Assembly: GCF_025420585.1 (NCBI RefSeq)
Contig: NZ_JAOEGB010000006.1
Location: forward strand, 232,661-296,660
DNA from: Planotetraspora sp. A-T 1434
Lineage (GTDB): Bacteria > Actinomycetota > Actinomycetes > Streptosporangiales > Streptosporangiaceae
Reading direction: 5' to 3'
DNA: 64,000 bases
Part shown: positions 44,639-54,376 of the stretch, piece by piece
How the letters are laid out: each line of letters opens with the position of its first letter
How positions within the stretch are numbered: position 1 is the stretch's first letter
Notes under the pieces: generated by a model
The model's database searches: none
What the model saw: only the letters and a program-made list of their open reading frames with translations
Told to the model about the DNA's origin: nothing
Program-made: the position numbers and the translations under genes

Positions 44639-45186
44639 TAGAGGGCCCTCCCGTGCGTCGCGTGCGGCGAGAGCTTCACTGCGGGCGCCGACAGCCCGCT
44701 CCACTCGGCCTCCCGGATGGCCTTCATCGCGAGCTTGCGCTGCTTGGCGTCCATCCGGTCGATGAACAGCACGCCGTCGAGATGGTCGGTCTCGTGCTGG
44801 AAGCAGCGCGCCATGAGGTCGGTGCCCTCCAGCGTGATCGGCTCTCCGTGCATGTTGTAGCCCTTGGCCACGGCCCGGATCGCCCGCGGCGTGGGATAGG
44901 ACAGGCCGGGGAAGGACAGGCAGCCCTCCTCGCCTTCCTCGTCGAGCTCGTCCGACAGGTCGAGGTCGGGGTTGATCAGATGCCCGAGCTGCTCGTCGAC
45001 GTAGTAGGTGAACACCCGGAGCCCCACGCCGATCTGCGGCGCGGCGAGCCCCGCCCCCGGGGCGTCCATCATCGTGTCGGTGAGGTCCTTGACGAGCTTG
45101 CGCAACTCCTTGTCGAAGTCGACCACCGGCTCCGCCGGGGTGCGCAACACCGGGTCGCCGAACAGGCGGATCGGCTGAATGGCCAA
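44638..45186 (-). CDS. def: Peptide deformylase
   Basis: About 182 residues. The three family motifs are visible: [18 protein letters not shown] (Cys metal ligand) and QHETDHLDG (His ligands and catalytic Glu). It removes the formyl group from new proteins, the counterpart of fmt next to it. TTG 45186 ([16 protein letters not shown]) is chosen because GGAGAG lies 6 bases upstream; GTG 45204 is an alternative without a good ribosome site. Its TAG stop overlaps the fmt GTG by one base. Confidence 0.95.
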   Translation of the reverse strand: MAIQPIRLFGDPVLRTPAEPVVDFDKELRKLVKDLTDTMMDAPGAGLAAPQIGVGLRVFTYYVDEQLGHLINPDLDLSDELDEEGEEGCLSFPGLSYPTPRAIRAVAKGYNMHGEPITLEGTDLMARCFQHETDHLDGVLFIDRMDAKQRKLAMKAIREAEWSGLSAPAVKLSPHATHGRAL

Positions 45187-45221
45187 CTGCGGCTCTCCGT
45201 TCACTATGGGATCACCACAGT

Positions 45222-46436
45222 TTACGGGCGTGAACGGACCTTCATCGCCGTCTTCCTCGCGATCTTGGCCACGACCACGTCGGGGTGGTGCCGGCCGAGC
45301 ATCTCCAGGACGGCCAGGGCGTCGGGATGGTCGACCCGCCCCATCTCCGGCACCAGCGTGAGCAGATCCTCCCCCAGGATGTCGAAATGGGCCGCCGAGT
45401 CGGCCGGCGCGCCGATGTAGAGCAGGGCCGCCAGCGTGTCCACGGCCACCCACGCGCCGTCACCCTCGCCCAGCGCGGGGGCGTCGAGGTCGCGGACGCC
45501 CAGCCAGGCCGCGGCGTATCGCCACATCATCGGCTCGCCGAGCGCCTCCCGGACGGCGTGCTCCGCCTCCGGGCCGAGCTCCTCCAGGATCGTCCCGGCC
45601 GTGCCGCGCTGCGCGGCATTGCCGGACGCGGCGATCTTGATCAGCTCCCGGGCGGCGTCCTCGGGCATCCGGTGCTCCAGCCACAGCGTGGCCGCGCTGG
45701 CCGACGCCTTGCCCACCAGCATCGAGTCGATCAGCTCGGCGGCGGTCAGTTCGGCGAACCCGGCCACCTCCCGCAGCGAGGGCGCGTCGTGGCCCTCGCG
45801 GAGCAGGTCGCGGCGGACGGCCCACACGCCCGGCTGCGTCAGCCGTACGAGATCGCCCGGCAGCTCGATGAGCCCGCAGTAGACCAGCAGGTCCATGGCC
45901 TCGGCCAGCTCGCCCGGCAGCGTCATCCGCAGCCGCTTGAGCTCCGCCTGGCGGGCCTCGCAGCCGACCTCGTGCGCCTGGAGGATGCCCGTGGCGAGCG
46001 CGCCGAGCGGCATGCCGTCCCGGACCGAGTAGATGGTCGCGAGGATTTCGGTGAGGTGCTCGTCCACGACGCTCGAGCCGGTGAGGCCCTCGTCCGTGCG
46101 GTCCAGCACGTCCATGACGACGCCGTCCCAAAACTCCATGGGTTCGGGGACGCCGGGGCCGGGGCGGGCCCCCTCACGGGTGATCTCGATGAGCCGGCCG
46201 TTGACGGCGACGACCCACAGCAGGTGCAGCCGCTTGGCGTTCAGCCCCAGCTCGGTGACCGCCGCGCGGGCGTCGCCGACCGTCAGCAGCCCGTGCTCCG
46301 TGACCTCCCGCACGCCGGTCCACTCGGCCAGGCGTGCGGCGTCCCGCACCAGAGGGATCTCCCGCACCGCCTGAACCAGCTCCTCGTCGGAGGCGAGCTC
46401 GACCGGCGGGAATGTGAGCACGTCGCTGTCGGCCAT
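45222..46436 (-). CDS. Conserved hypothetical protein, paralogue 1
   Basis: A 404-residue soluble, acidic, mostly helical protein of unknown function. From its start it parallels the middle of the next gene product: VQAVREIPLVRDAARLAEWTGV here versus RAVRDVPLLREAHGLVAWMAGG there, then a winged-helix-like stretch (GLIELPGDLVRLTQPGVWAVRR) and a repeat-rich C-terminal domain ending in RVDHPDALAVLEMLGRHHPDVVVAKIARKTAMKVRS. The last part looks HEAT-like. Lies between def and its paralogue on the same strand. No enzyme motif recognised. Confidence 0.82.
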   Translation of the reverse strand: MADSDVLTFPPVELASDEELVQAVREIPLVRDAARLAEWTGVREVTEHGLLTVGDARAAVTELGLNAKRLHLLWVVAVNGRLIEITREGARPGPGVPEPMEFWDGVVMDVLDRTDEGLTGSSVVDEHLTEILATIYSVRDGMPLGALATGILQAHEVGCEARQAELKRLRMTLPGELAEAMDLLVYCGLIELPGDLVRLTQPGVWAVRRDLLREGHDAPSLREVAGFAELTAAELIDSMLVGKASASAATLWLEHRMPEDAARELIKIAASGNAAQRGTAGTILEELGPEAEHAVREALGEPMMWRYAAAWLGVRDLDAPALGEGDGAWVAVDTLAALLYIGAPADSAAHFDILGEDLLTLVPEMGRVDHPDALAVLEMLGRHHPDVVVAKIARKTAMKVRSRP

Positions 46437-46459
46437 TCCAGCAACTTACTCCACACCCG

Positions 46460-48133
46460 TCACCGGATGCCCCTCGAACGTGCCTTGAAGGCGGCCTTCC
46501 GGGCGGCCTTCGCGGCCGTCCTGTCCGGCAGCGTGTTGCCGAGAAGCTCCAGGACCTCGACGACGTCGGGGTGGTCGACCCGCCACATGTGCTCGATCAG
46601 GTGCGGGGCCGGTCCGGACACGGCGATGTTCTCCGCGAAGCCCTCCGGGTCGGCCTCCGCGGCGGGCAGCGCGAGCGCCAGCATGTCGACGCTGACCCAC
46701 AGCAGCTCGTCCTGGGTGAGCGAGGGAGCGTCGAGCCCCCGGGCAGAGAGCCAGTGGATGGCGTGCGGGCGCAGCTCCGCGTCGGCGAGGTACGTCCGGA
46801 CGACCGGGGCCGCCTCCTCGCCGAGCCGGTCGACGATCGTGACCGCGATCCCCCGCACCTCGGCGGGCGCGCCGACCACGGCCGCCAGCAGCTCGGACGC
46901 CGCCTCCTCGGGGGTCCGCCGGGACAGCCACGTGACGATGTCCCGCTCGGCCACCTCCTCGGGGAGGCCGTCGCTGATCAGCCCGCCGATCAGCCCGCTC
47001 GCGTCGCCCTCCGCGAGGTCCGCCGCGATGGGCGCCTCCATGCCCATCTCCTCGTACATGAGCCGCAGCCCCCACAGGCCGTGCGGGGTGAGCGTGAGGC
47101 CGTCCGCGGTGCGCTGGACCGTTCCCGCACGGGCGAGGTCCTCCAGCGCCGCCTCCAGCCGCCCCGACGGCCTTCCGGACGCGGCCTCCCGGAGATAGTC
47201 CCCGATCGCCTCCACCGGGACCGGCGCCTGCACCCGGTAGAGCAGGTCGTGGATCGAGTAGAGCTCCTCGTCGACGATGTCCTCGCCCGTGATGTCCATC
47301 GGCGCCTCGATGAGGAACTGCACGGTGCCCGCCCACAGGTCGAGGACCTCCTCGTCCGGGCGGGAGCCGAGCGGGCGGAAGCCCTCGCCGGGCAGCACCG
47401 CCGTCCCGTCGACCCGCACGAGCCCGAGGTCGACCGCCAGCCGCCAGGCCAGGGCGGGCCGCTCGACGCCCAACTCCTCCGCGACCTGCCGGGCGTCCTT
47501 GACCCGCAGCGCCTTCCTGACCGTCGTCGTCCGGCCGCCGCCGGCCATCCAGGCCACCAGCCCGTGCGCCTCGCGGAGCAGCGGCACGTCCCGTACGGCT
47601 CTCGCCAGCTCGGCCGGCGCGGCCAGCCGTACGGGCGGCAGGGGCGCGCAGCCGGGGCAGTCGCAGGCCTCCCCGTCGCCCGCCTCGTCGACCGCCCGCT
47701 GGACCGCCCCGGGGTCGGCCAGGTCGAGCGAGTCGGCGCTGATCGCGCTGAAGATGCTCTTGGCCATGCCGAACTTCGTGGTGTCGGCGAGCGCGTCCGG
47801 CATCTCCGGCTCGATCTCGTCGATGGTGGCCCGCATCCGGGCGGCCGTCTTGCTGCCGATCTCCCCCGTGTCGAGCAGGAACTCGACCAGCGTGCGGGCC
47901 GCGGCGACCGTCTCCGGCGCGCTCTCCGGCGGCGCGATGACCTTGCGCGGGTAGATTTCCAGCAGGAGCTCCTCGAACGTGCCCGGCCTGAAATCGCCGA
48001 GCTCGTCGACCTCCAGGTAGTCGCTGGCGTAGTCGCACAGCAGGCGTACCTCGTCGACGTCGACCTCGACGCCCTTCTCACGCCCCCACGCGCGGATTCC
48101 GTCGACGGCCCGGTTCACCCATTCGATCGACAC
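46460..48133 (-). CDS. Conserved hypothetical protein, paralogue 2 with extra N-terminal domain
   Basis: A 557-residue soluble protein. Residues 1-170 form a domain absent from paralogue 1 (WVNRAVDGIRAWGREKGVEVDVDEVRLLCDY at the start) and end in EACDCPGCAP, a Cys cluster that could bind metal. The remainder aligns with paralogue 1, including a winged-helix-like segment (AGTVQRTADGLTLTPHGLWGLRLM) and the C-terminus RVDHPDVVEVLELLGNTLPDRTAAKAARKAAFKARS. GTG 48133 has no clear ribosome site. A tandem duplication with domain gain or loss is inferred; function unknown. Confidence 0.82.
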   Translation of the reverse strand: MSIEWVNRAVDGIRAWGREKGVEVDVDEVRLLCDYASDYLEVDELGDFRPGTFEELLLEIYPRKVIAPPESAPETVAAARTLVEFLLDTGEIGSKTAARMRATIDEIEPEMPDALADTTKFGMAKSIFSAISADSLDLADPGAVQRAVDEAGDGEACDCPGCAPLPPVRLAAPAELARAVRDVPLLREAHGLVAWMAGGGRTTTVRKALRVKDARQVAEELGVERPALAWRLAVDLGLVRVDGTAVLPGEGFRPLGSRPDEEVLDLWAGTVQFLIEAPMDITGEDIVDEELYSIHDLLYRVQAPVPVEAIGDYLREAASGRPSGRLEAALEDLARAGTVQRTADGLTLTPHGLWGLRLMYEEMGMEAPIAADLAEGDASGLIGGLISDGLPEEVAERDIVTWLSRRTPEEAASELLAAVVGAPAEVRGIAVTIVDRLGEEAAPVVRTYLADAELRPHAIHWLSARGLDAPSLTQDELLWVSVDMLALALPAAEADPEGFAENIAVSGPAPHLIEHMWRVDHPDVVEVLELLGNTLPDRTAAKAARKAAFKARSRGIR

Positions 48134-48173
48134 AGGGAGACGCTAACGGGTTACTAACAGCTGTGCGAATCGG

Positions 48174-50270
48174 TCAGATGAGGTCCAGGGGATCAATGCT
48201 CACACGCACCACGTCTGCCGCCTTGCGGGCGGACCGCACGCCGCTCGCTCCCTTCAGCACCTTGGCGAGGACCGATCCCCGGTCGCGGGGCACCCGGACC
48301 ATCGCGCGCTCCAGCCCTCCGTCGACCGGCACGGGCCCGAGGACCTGGGCGCCGTCGGGCAACCGCGTGTCCGCCAGCATCTCCCTGACGGCCGCCGGGG
48401 GGCCGGTCAGCGTGGCCATCCGGACCGCCGGCGGGAAGCCGAGCTCCGCCCGGTCCGCCAGCTCGCGCTCGGCGAAGGTGACCGGGTCCCAGCGCAGGAG
48501 CGCCTGCACGACGGAGACCGCCGAGTCCGCCAGCACCACCACCTCGGCTCCGGGGCGGGCCAGCGCGGCGGCGTTCATCCAGCGCCGCAGCGCCTCCTCG
48601 GCCGCGCGCAGGTCGGGGCGGCCGAGGAGGGCCCACCCGTCCAGCAGCACGGCCGCCGCGTAGCCGGCCTCCGGCACCGGCTCGGCCCCCGGCGTCGCCA
48701 CGACCAGCGCGGGAGCCGTACCGACCGTGGCGAGGACGCCGTCCCGGCCGGAGGTCTTCACGGCCACCGAGGGGAAGGCGCGGCCCAGCTCCTCGGCGGT
48801 GCGGCGAGCGCCGACCACGACGGCGCGCACCCGCGTGCCGCCGCACGACGGGCAGCGCCAGTCGCCCGCGATCCGGCCGCACCACCGGCAGTACGGCGCG
48901 GCGTGGCCGCTTCGCAGCGCGAGCGGACCCGAGCACACGGGCCCCGGGAGGCGTTGGGCGCCGCATCGGGCGGGGGCGCGGCAGTGCTGGCAGGCGAGCG
49001 CGGGCAGGTAGCCCCTGCGCGGCACCTGGACGAGCACGGGGCCGGTCTCCAGGCCATGCCTGAGCGCCCGCCAGGCGAGGCTCGGCAGGCGGGCCGCGCG
49101 GGCCGCCTCGTCACGGGCCAGCTCGGCGTCGTCGCCGGCGGGGCGGACGCGTGGCGCTCTGGCCCTCAACTCCTCGCGCGGCGGGACCAGCGGCCCGGCC
49201 CATCCCGACGCGACGAGCTGGGCCGCTTCGGCGGTGACCGCGTAGCCGCCGATCAGCATGCCCGCCTCGGCCCGGTGGGCGCGCAGCGCCAGCACCTCGC
49301 GGGCGTGCGGGTACGGCGCGTGCCTGTCGGAGTGGACGTCGTCCCCGTCGTCCCAGATGACGGCCAGGCCCAGGTCCGCGACCGGGGCGAAGGCGGCGGC
49401 GCGGGTGCCGACCACCGCCCTGACCTCGCCGCGCAGGACTCTGAGCCAGCGGCGGTAGCGCTCGGCCGGCCCGAGTTCGGCGGTGATCGCCACATGGAGG
49501 GTGTCCCCGAGCGCCCGGACGGCGAGCGCCACGTCCTTGCCGTCGGGGACGACGACCACCGCGCCGCGCCCGCTCGCCAGGGTCGCCCGGACGGCCGCCG
49601 CGACGGCCCCGGGCCACGACGGGCCGCCCTCTCCGGTGCCGGGCAGGGCCGGCCAGACCGCTCTCGGCGCCAGTCCCTCGGCCAGCGCGGTCAGGAACCG
49701 CTCCCCCGCCGGGTACGCCGCCCAGGCGTCACCGGACCACGTGACGGGATTCACGGGCCCGGCCCCGGCTGCGGATCCGGCCTCGGCGGCCGGGCCCTGC
49801 TCGGCCGCGGACCTGGCCTCGGCCTCGACCCTGGCGTGGCGGGGCGGCACGGCCAGCCGGAGGACGTCGGAGAGCGTCCCGGCGTAGCGGTCGGCCACGG
49901 CCCTCGCGAGCCCCGCGATCTCCGCCGTGAGGACCGGCTCGGGCGAGACGACCCGCTCCAGGAAGGCCAGCCGCCCCTGGTGCTCGCTGTCCGCCAGCCG
50001 TTCGAGGAGAAAGCCGTCGGCGAGCTGGCCGGCGAAGCGCACGCGGACGCGGCAGCCCGGCGAGGCGTCGGCGTCCATCGACGCCGGGACGAGGTAGTCG
50101 AACGGCCGGTCCAGGTGGGGCAGCGGGGTGTCCACCACGACCCTCGCCACCGGCAGGTTCTCCGCCGCCGTCCGCGCCCCCTTCGCGCCGGAGGAGGTCG
50201 CCCGCGCGGCCGCCGCGGGCACCGGCAGGAGTGCCTCCTGAGGGTAAGGTGCGCTGGTCGGCTCGGTCAC
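48174..50270 (-). CDS. priA: PriA-like primosomal protein N' lacking helicase motifs
   Basis: A 698-residue PriA homologue. The N-terminal 3'-DNA-binding domain (ARVVVDTPLPHLDRPFDYLVP) and central zinc-binding Cys pairs (CQHCRAPARC, YCRWCG, WRCPSCGG) are intact. The ATPase core is degenerate: no GxGKT Walker A in the expected place (LPGTGEGGPSWPG instead) and the DEEH box reads WDDGDD. This is the known actinobacterial form, thought to load the replisome without unwinding DNA. GTG 50270. It lies between metK and fmt as in relatives. Confidence 0.94.
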   Translation of the reverse strand: MTEPTSAPYPQEALLPVPAAAARATSSGAKGARTAAENLPVARVVVDTPLPHLDRPFDYLVPASMDADASPGCRVRVRFAGQLADGFLLERLADSEHQGRLAFLERVVSPEPVLTAEIAGLARAVADRYAGTLSDVLRLAVPPRHARVEAEARSAAEQGPAAEAGSAAGAGPVNPVTWSGDAWAAYPAGERFLTALAEGLAPRAVWPALPGTGEGGPSWPGAVAAAVRATLASGRGAVVVVPDGKDVALAVRALGDTLHVAITAELGPAERYRRWLRVLRGEVRAVVGTRAAAFAPVADLGLAVIWDDGDDVHSDRHAPYPHAREVLALRAHRAEAGMLIGGYAVTAEAAQLVASGWAGPLVPPREELRARAPRVRPAGDDAELARDEAARAARLPSLAWRALRHGLETGPVLVQVPRRGYLPALACQHCRAPARCGAQRLPGPVCSGPLALRSGHAAPYCRWCGRIAGDWRCPSCGGTRVRAVVVGARRTAEELGRAFPSVAVKTSGRDGVLATVGTAPALVVATPGAEPVPEAGYAAAVLLDGWALLGRPDLRAAEEALRRWMNAAALARPGAEVVVLADSAVSVVQALLRWDPVTFAERELADRAELGFPPAVRMATLTGPPAAVREMLADTRLPDGAQVLGPVPVDGGLERAMVRVPRDRGSVLAKVLKGASGVRSARKAADVVRVSIDPLDLI

Positions 50271-50331
50271 GTCTACGTCCTACCAGACGCGGCCGGTGAG
50301 GCGTGCACGGCTAGAGGGGGTGGCGAAGGGG

Positions 50332-51003
50332 ATGAAGAGCGAGAACAGGGTCCCCGTCTGGCTTCGGGAGACGGAGGCGGAGGGGCGGTGGACGGCCGGC
50401 GCCGCTGTCCTCGTGGTGATCGCCATCCACGTGCTGCTGCACGACACCCTGGACATCGAGCCGTACTGGGTGATGCCCGTGCTGGAGTCCGTCCTGCTCG
50501 TTGGGCTGATCGTGGCCAACCCGGTGACCTTCACCCGCGAGAGCCGCCTGATCCGCGTCGCGAGTCTCGGCCTGATCGGCGTCATCAGCACGGCCAACGC
50601 CTGGATCACCATCCGCGAGGTCGGCAAGCTGGTCACCGGAAAGGAGCACGACGCGGTCCGGTTGCTCGCCACCGGGGTGGGCGTCTGGGTGATCAACGTC
50701 CTGATGTTCTCGCTCTGGTACTGGGAACTCGACCGGGCCGGGCCGGTCGCCCGTTCGAAGGCCCGCGAGCGGTACCCGGACTTCCTGTTCCCGCAGATGA
50801 CCGAGCATGACGTAACGCCGCCGCACTGGCGCCCCACGTTCGCCGACTATCTCTACCTGGGCTTCACGAACTCGACCGCCTTCAGCCCCACGGACGTGAT
50901 GCCGCTCAGCCGGTGGGCCAAGATCCTCATGATGCTTCAGTCGTCGATATCCCTGGTCATCGTGGCCCTCGTCGTCGCTCGGGCCATCAACGTCCTCAAA
51001 TGA
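50332..51003 (+). CDS. Membrane protein with pore-loop-like segment
   Basis: About 223 residues with six or so hydrophobic segments (around residues 20-38, 48-62, 74-92, 118-134, 200-222). FADYLYLGFTNSTAFSPTDVMPLSRWAKILMMLQ near the end resembles the pore-helix/loop region of small channel-like membrane proteins, preceding a last helix. A conserved actinobacterial family I cannot name with certainty. ATG 50332 is used; in-frame GTGs at 50320 and 50296 are alternatives. It converges with metK across a strong terminator hairpin. Confidence 0.8.
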   Translation: MKSENRVPVWLRETEAEGRWTAGAAVLVVIAIHVLLHDTLDIEPYWVMPVLESVLLVGLIVANPVTFTRESRLIRVASLGLIGVISTANAWITIREVGKLVTGKEHDAVRLLATGVGVWVINVLMFSLWYWELDRAGPVARSKARERYPDFLFPQMTEHDVTPPHWRPTFADYLYLGFTNSTAFSPTDVMPLSRWAKILMMLQSSISLVIVALVVARAINVLK

Positions 51004-51020
51004 AAACGTCTTCAAATCAA

Positions 51021-51048
51021 ACGGCGCCCGCCGGGAGGCGGGCGCCGT
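51021..51048. terminator. Bidirectional terminator hairpin between converging genes
   Basis: ACGGCGCCCGCC and GGCGGGCGCCGT form a perfect 12-bp stem with loop GGGA, lying in the 63-bp gap between the channel-like gene and metK stops. The A-rich flank (AAATCAAA before the stem) gives a U-run for metK transcripts on the minus strand, so it should work best for metK. Confidence 0.85.
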
Positions 51049-51066
51049 TCCGATGTTCCGGGGCCG

Positions 51067-52254
51067 TCAGAGACCCGCGGCGGCGCGGAGCGCCTCGGCG
51101 CGGTCGGTGGACTCCCAGGAGACCCCCTCACGGCCGAAGTGGCCGTAGGCGGCGGTCTCCGAGTAGATCGGGCGGAGCAGGTCGAGGTCGCGAATGATGG
51201 CGGCCGGGCGCAGGTCGAACGTCTGGAGCACGGCGTCCTGGATCGTGGCGACCGGGACCTTCTCGGTGCCGAACGTCTCGATGAACAGGCCGACCGGCTG
51301 GGCCTTGCCGATGGCGTAGGCCACCTGGACCTCGCAGCGGTCGGCGAGACCCGCCGCCACGACGTTCTTCGCGACCCACCGCATGGCGTACGCGGCCGAG
51401 CGGTCCACCTTCGACGGGTCCTTGCCGGAGAAGGCGCCGCCGCCGTGCCGGGCCATGCCGCCGTATGTGTCGATGATGATCTTCCGGCCGGTGAGCCCGG
51501 CGTCGCCCATCGGGCCGCCGATCTCGAAGCGTCCGGTCGGGTTGACCAGGAGACGGTAGCCCTCGGTCTCGATGTCCAGGTCGGCGAGGACCGGCTCGAC
51601 CACGTGCTCGCGGATGTCCGGCGTCAGCATCTCCCGGAGGTCGATCTCCGGGGCGTGCTGGGTGGAGACCACCACGGTGTCGAGGCGGACCGGCCGGTCG
51701 CCGTCGTACTCGATGGTGACCTGGGTCTTGCCGTCGGGACGCAGGTAGGGCACGGTGCCGTTCTTGCGGACCTCGGACAGGCGGCGGGCCATCCGGTGGG
51801 CGAGCGTGATCGGCAGCGGCATGAGCTCGGGGGTCTCGCGGCACGCGTACCCGAACATCAGGCCCTGGTCGCCGGCGCCCTGGCGGTCGAAGTCGTCGAC
51901 GCCCTCTCCCGCGCGGTGCTCGTAGGCGTCGTCGACGCCCTGGGCGATGTCGGGCGACTGGGCGCCGATGGACACCGAGACGCCGCAGGAGGCGCCGTCG
52001 AAGCCCTTGTGGGACGCGTCGTAGCCGATCTCCAGGATCTTCTCCCGGATCAGGGCGGGGATGTCGATGTAGGTCTCCGTCGTCACCTCGCCGGCGACGT
52101 GGACCTGGCCAGTAGTGATCAGCGTCTCGACGGCGACCCGGCTCTTGGGGTCGTCCTTGAGCATGGCGTCGAGAATCGCGTCACTGATCTGGTCGGCGAT
52201 CTTGTCCGGGTGGCCCTCGGTAACCGACTCGGAGGTGAACAGGCGACGGGACAA
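51067..52254 (-). CDS. metK: S-adenosylmethionine synthetase
   Basis: A 395-residue tetrameric enzyme making SAM from Met and [28 protein letters not shown] is the family start with the ATP-binding His; [12 protein letters not shown] and [19 protein letters not shown] are the two signature sequences. The start codon is TTG (52254-52252) with GAGGAG about 8 bases upstream and the conserved [10 protein letters not shown] beginning immediately after. A strong hairpin follows. I looked for but did not see a SAM riboswitch in the 185 bp upstream. Confidence 0.97.
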   Translation of the reverse strand: MSRRLFTSESVTEGHPDKIADQISDAILDAMLKDDPKSRVAVETLITTGQVHVAGEVTTETYIDIPALIREKILEIGYDASHKGFDGASCGVSVSIGAQSPDIAQGVDDAYEHRAGEGVDDFDRQGAGDQGLMFGYACRETPELMPLPITLAHRMARRLSEVRKNGTVPYLRPDGKTQVTIEYDGDRPVRLDTVVVSTQHAPEIDLREMLTPDIREHVVEPVLADLDIETEGYRLLVNPTGRFEIGGPMGDAGLTGRKIIIDTYGGMARHGGGAFSGKDPSKVDRSAAYAMRWVAKNVVAAGLADRCEVQVAYAIGKAQPVGLFIETFGTEKVPVATIQDAVLQTFDLRPAAIIRDLDLLRPIYSETAAYGHFGREGVSWESTDRAEALRAAAGL

Positions 52255-52439
52255 CTCAGTGGCTCCTCATGCAGCGGCTGCTGACGTTACAGAGTGACCG
52301 GCGATAGCGCTCTACCGGCGGCCACTCCAATGCAGAGGCGAGTCTAGCCTCACCCGGTGTGGCGTCGCGAAACCGTCCGGATTCCGGGCGGCCGGTGAGC
52401 ACTTCTCCGGGCGGGTCGATTCGGGTTCCGGACATGGCA

Positions 52440-52808
52440 TCACAGATCCGGCAGGGGGTCGCGCGGCAGATCACCCGGTGAGAACGCCTCCGCGTCGGCC
52501 GCCGCGACGACCGCGATGTATTCGTCGTCCACCTCGTACACCGTCCCCCCGAGCTCGATCGTCGGCGAGCCGCGGTGCTCGACCGGCCCCAGGCGGGTGC
52601 GGCGCGGGTAGGTGGCCCACACCCCGGACGGCTCGTTGCGGGTGAACATCTTGGTGGAGAAGAGGGTGATGGACCTGTCGGTGACCACGACGAGAAAGGG
52701 GGCCGTGTGCGGAGGTCCCAGCGACACCGCGGGGAAGACATAGCGGATGTCCTCCCCGGGACGGAGCAACGCCCGGCAGCGCTCCCTGATCGCGGCGGAC
52801 ACCGGCAT
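52440..52808 (-). CDS. Small conserved hypothetical protein
   Basis: A 122-residue protein without membrane segments. It begins with a helix (SAAIRERCRALLRPGEDIRYVFPA) followed by a beta-rich stretch (FLVVVTDRSITLFSTKMFTRNEPSGVWATYPRRTRLGPVEH), a pattern like small PH-type domains found in actinobacteria. ATG 52808 is preferred to ATG 52814 because GGGAG lies 8 rather than 2 bases away. It is inserted between coaBC and metK, usually close neighbours. Function unknown. Confidence 0.8.
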   Translation of the reverse strand: MPVSAAIRERCRALLRPGEDIRYVFPAVSLGPPHTAPFLVVVTDRSITLFSTKMFTRNEPSGVWATYPRRTRLGPVEHRGSPTIELGGTVYEVDDEYIAVVAAADAEAFSPGDLPRDPLPDL

Positions 52809-52844
52809 GACCATCGCTCCCTCGCGGCAGCCCCGGCGGCACGG

Positions 52845-54059
52845 TCAGGCGAGGCGCGCCGCCACCAAATCCCAGACTACGTCGGCGAGATCCTCTTTGG
52901 GACCCCTTGGGATCTCGACGGGGGGAATCTCGACGGACTCGCCGCCCGCCACGAGGACGACAGCGGCGTTGTCCGGCGTGCCGAACGCGAGGTTGTCCCC
53001 CACCTCGTTCACCACGAGGAGGTCGCAGCCTTTGCGCTCCAGCTTGGCCCGCCCGTTGGCCAGGACGTCGTCGGTCTCGGCGGCGAAGCCCACGATCACC
53101 CTCGGGTACGGCTGTCGCCCGGCCCGGCGGATCTCGCCAAGCTCGCCCAGCACGTCCGGATTCTTCACCAGATGGATGGGGTCGGGCTCGGCCGAGGACT
53201 TCTTGATCTTCGTGTCGCTCTGCCGTACGGGACGGAAGTCGGCGACGGCGGCGGCCATCACGACGGCGTCGGCGTGGTCGGCGGCGGCGAGGACGGCCTC
53301 GCGGAGCTGCCGGGCGGACTCGACCCGGACGACCTTCGCGCCGGCCGGGTCCGGCAGCGCGACGTTGGCCGACACGAGCGTGACCTCCGCGCCGCGGGCG
53401 ACGGCCGTGCGCGCCAGCGCGTAGCCCTGGAGGCCCGACGATCGGTTGCCGATGAAGCGGACCGGGTCGATGGCCTCGCGGGTCCCGCCGGCGGAGACGA
53501 CCACGTGCCGCCCGGCGAGGTCGAGGGCGCGGGCCGACAGCACCCTGCGGCAGACCTCGAAGATCTCCGGCGGGTCGGGCAGCCGTCCGGGGCCGGTGTC
53601 GGCGCCGGTGAGCCTCCCGACGGCGGGATCGATCACGATCGCGCCGCGCTCGCGGAGCGTCGCGACGTTGGCGCGGGTCGCGGGGTGCTCCCACATCTCG
53701 GTGTGCATCGCGGGGGCGAACACCACCGGGCAGCGGGCCGTCAGCAGCGTGTTCGTCAGCAGGTCGTTGGCGAGGCCGTGGGCGGCCCTGGCGAGCACGT
53801 CGGCCGTCGCGGGCGCGACCACCACGAGGTCGGCGTTCTGCCCGATGCGAACGTGCGGGACCTCGTGGACCGACTCCCACACCTCAGTGGTGACGGGGTT
53901 GCCCGACAGCGCGGCCCAGGTGGGCTCGCCGACGAACCGCAGCGCGTCCCTGGTCGGCACGACGCGGACGTCATGGCCTGACTCGGTGAACAGCCGCAGC
54001 AGCTCGCACGACTTGTAGACCGCGATGCCCGCGCTGACCCCCAGGACCACCGCGCTCAT
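52845..54059 (-). CDS. coaBC: Bifunctional CoaBC (phosphopantothenoylcysteine synthetase/decarboxylase)
   Basis: A 404-residue flavoprotein for two consecutive steps of coenzyme A synthesis. The CoaC half begins VVLGVSAGIAVYKSCELLRLF, has GNPVTTEVW and PAMHTEMWEHPATRANVATLRERG with the catalytic Asn region; the CoaB half starts with GRHVVVSAGGTREAIDPVRFIGNRSSG and continues with VSANVALPDP and VVMAAAVADFRP. ATG 54059. It follows rpoZ closely (41 bp), as in most actinobacteria. Confidence 0.96.
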   Translation of the reverse strand: MSAVVLGVSAGIAVYKSCELLRLFTESGHDVRVVPTRDALRFVGEPTWAALSGNPVTTEVWESVHEVPHVRIGQNADLVVVAPATADVLARAAHGLANDLLTNTLLTARCPVVFAPAMHTEMWEHPATRANVATLRERGAIVIDPAVGRLTGADTGPGRLPDPPEIFEVCRRVLSARALDLAGRHVVVSAGGTREAIDPVRFIGNRSSGLQGYALARTAVARGAEVTLVSANVALPDPAGAKVVRVESARQLREAVLAAADHADAVVMAAAVADFRPVRQSDTKIKKSSAEPDPIHLVKNPDVLGELGEIRRAGRQPYPRVIVGFAAETDDVLANGRAKLERKGCDLLVVNEVGDNLAFGTPDNAAVVLVAGGESVEIPPVEIPRGPKEDLADVVWDLVAARLA

Positions 54060-54100
54060 GTCAGCGCCATGCCGCGCGGAGCCGCGCCAGCGCCATCGAC

Positions 54101-54364
54101 TCAGCCCTCGATGGGCTCGGAGGTGAGAAGGCCCTCACTGACCTCGCGCAGCGCGATGGACAGCGGCTTCTCCTGGGCGTGGGTCTCCACGAGCGGCCCG
54201 ACATACTCCAGCAGGCCCTCGCCGAGCTGGGAGTAGTAGGCGTTGATCTGGCGCGCGCGCTTCGCGCCCATGATCACCAGGCTGTACTTGCTGTCGACGA
54301 TGTCGAGCAGTGAGTCGATGGACGGGTTGGTGATGCCCTCGGCGTAGGCGGCGCTGCTTGCCAC
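54101..54364 (-). CDS. rpoZ: RNA polymerase omega subunit
   Basis: An 87-residue subunit that assists RNA polymerase assembly. [49 protein letters not shown] matches actinobacterial omega, with the AKRARQIN segment the most conserved. GTG 54364 has GGGGA 8 bases upstream. It sits in the usual gmk-rpoZ-coaBC order, 12 bp after gmk. Confidence 0.97.
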   Translation of the reverse strand: MASSAAYAEGITNPSIDSLLDIVDSKYSLVIMGAKRARQINAYYSQLGEGLLEYVGPLVETHAQEKPLSIALREVSEGLLTSEPIEG

Positions 54365-54376
54365 GTGTGATTTCCC

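Noticed and set aside
52255..52439. SAM riboswitch upstream of metK
   Set aside because: I looked for the conserved SAM-I/SAM-IV strings and paired elements and did not find them; only a ribosome site is clear.
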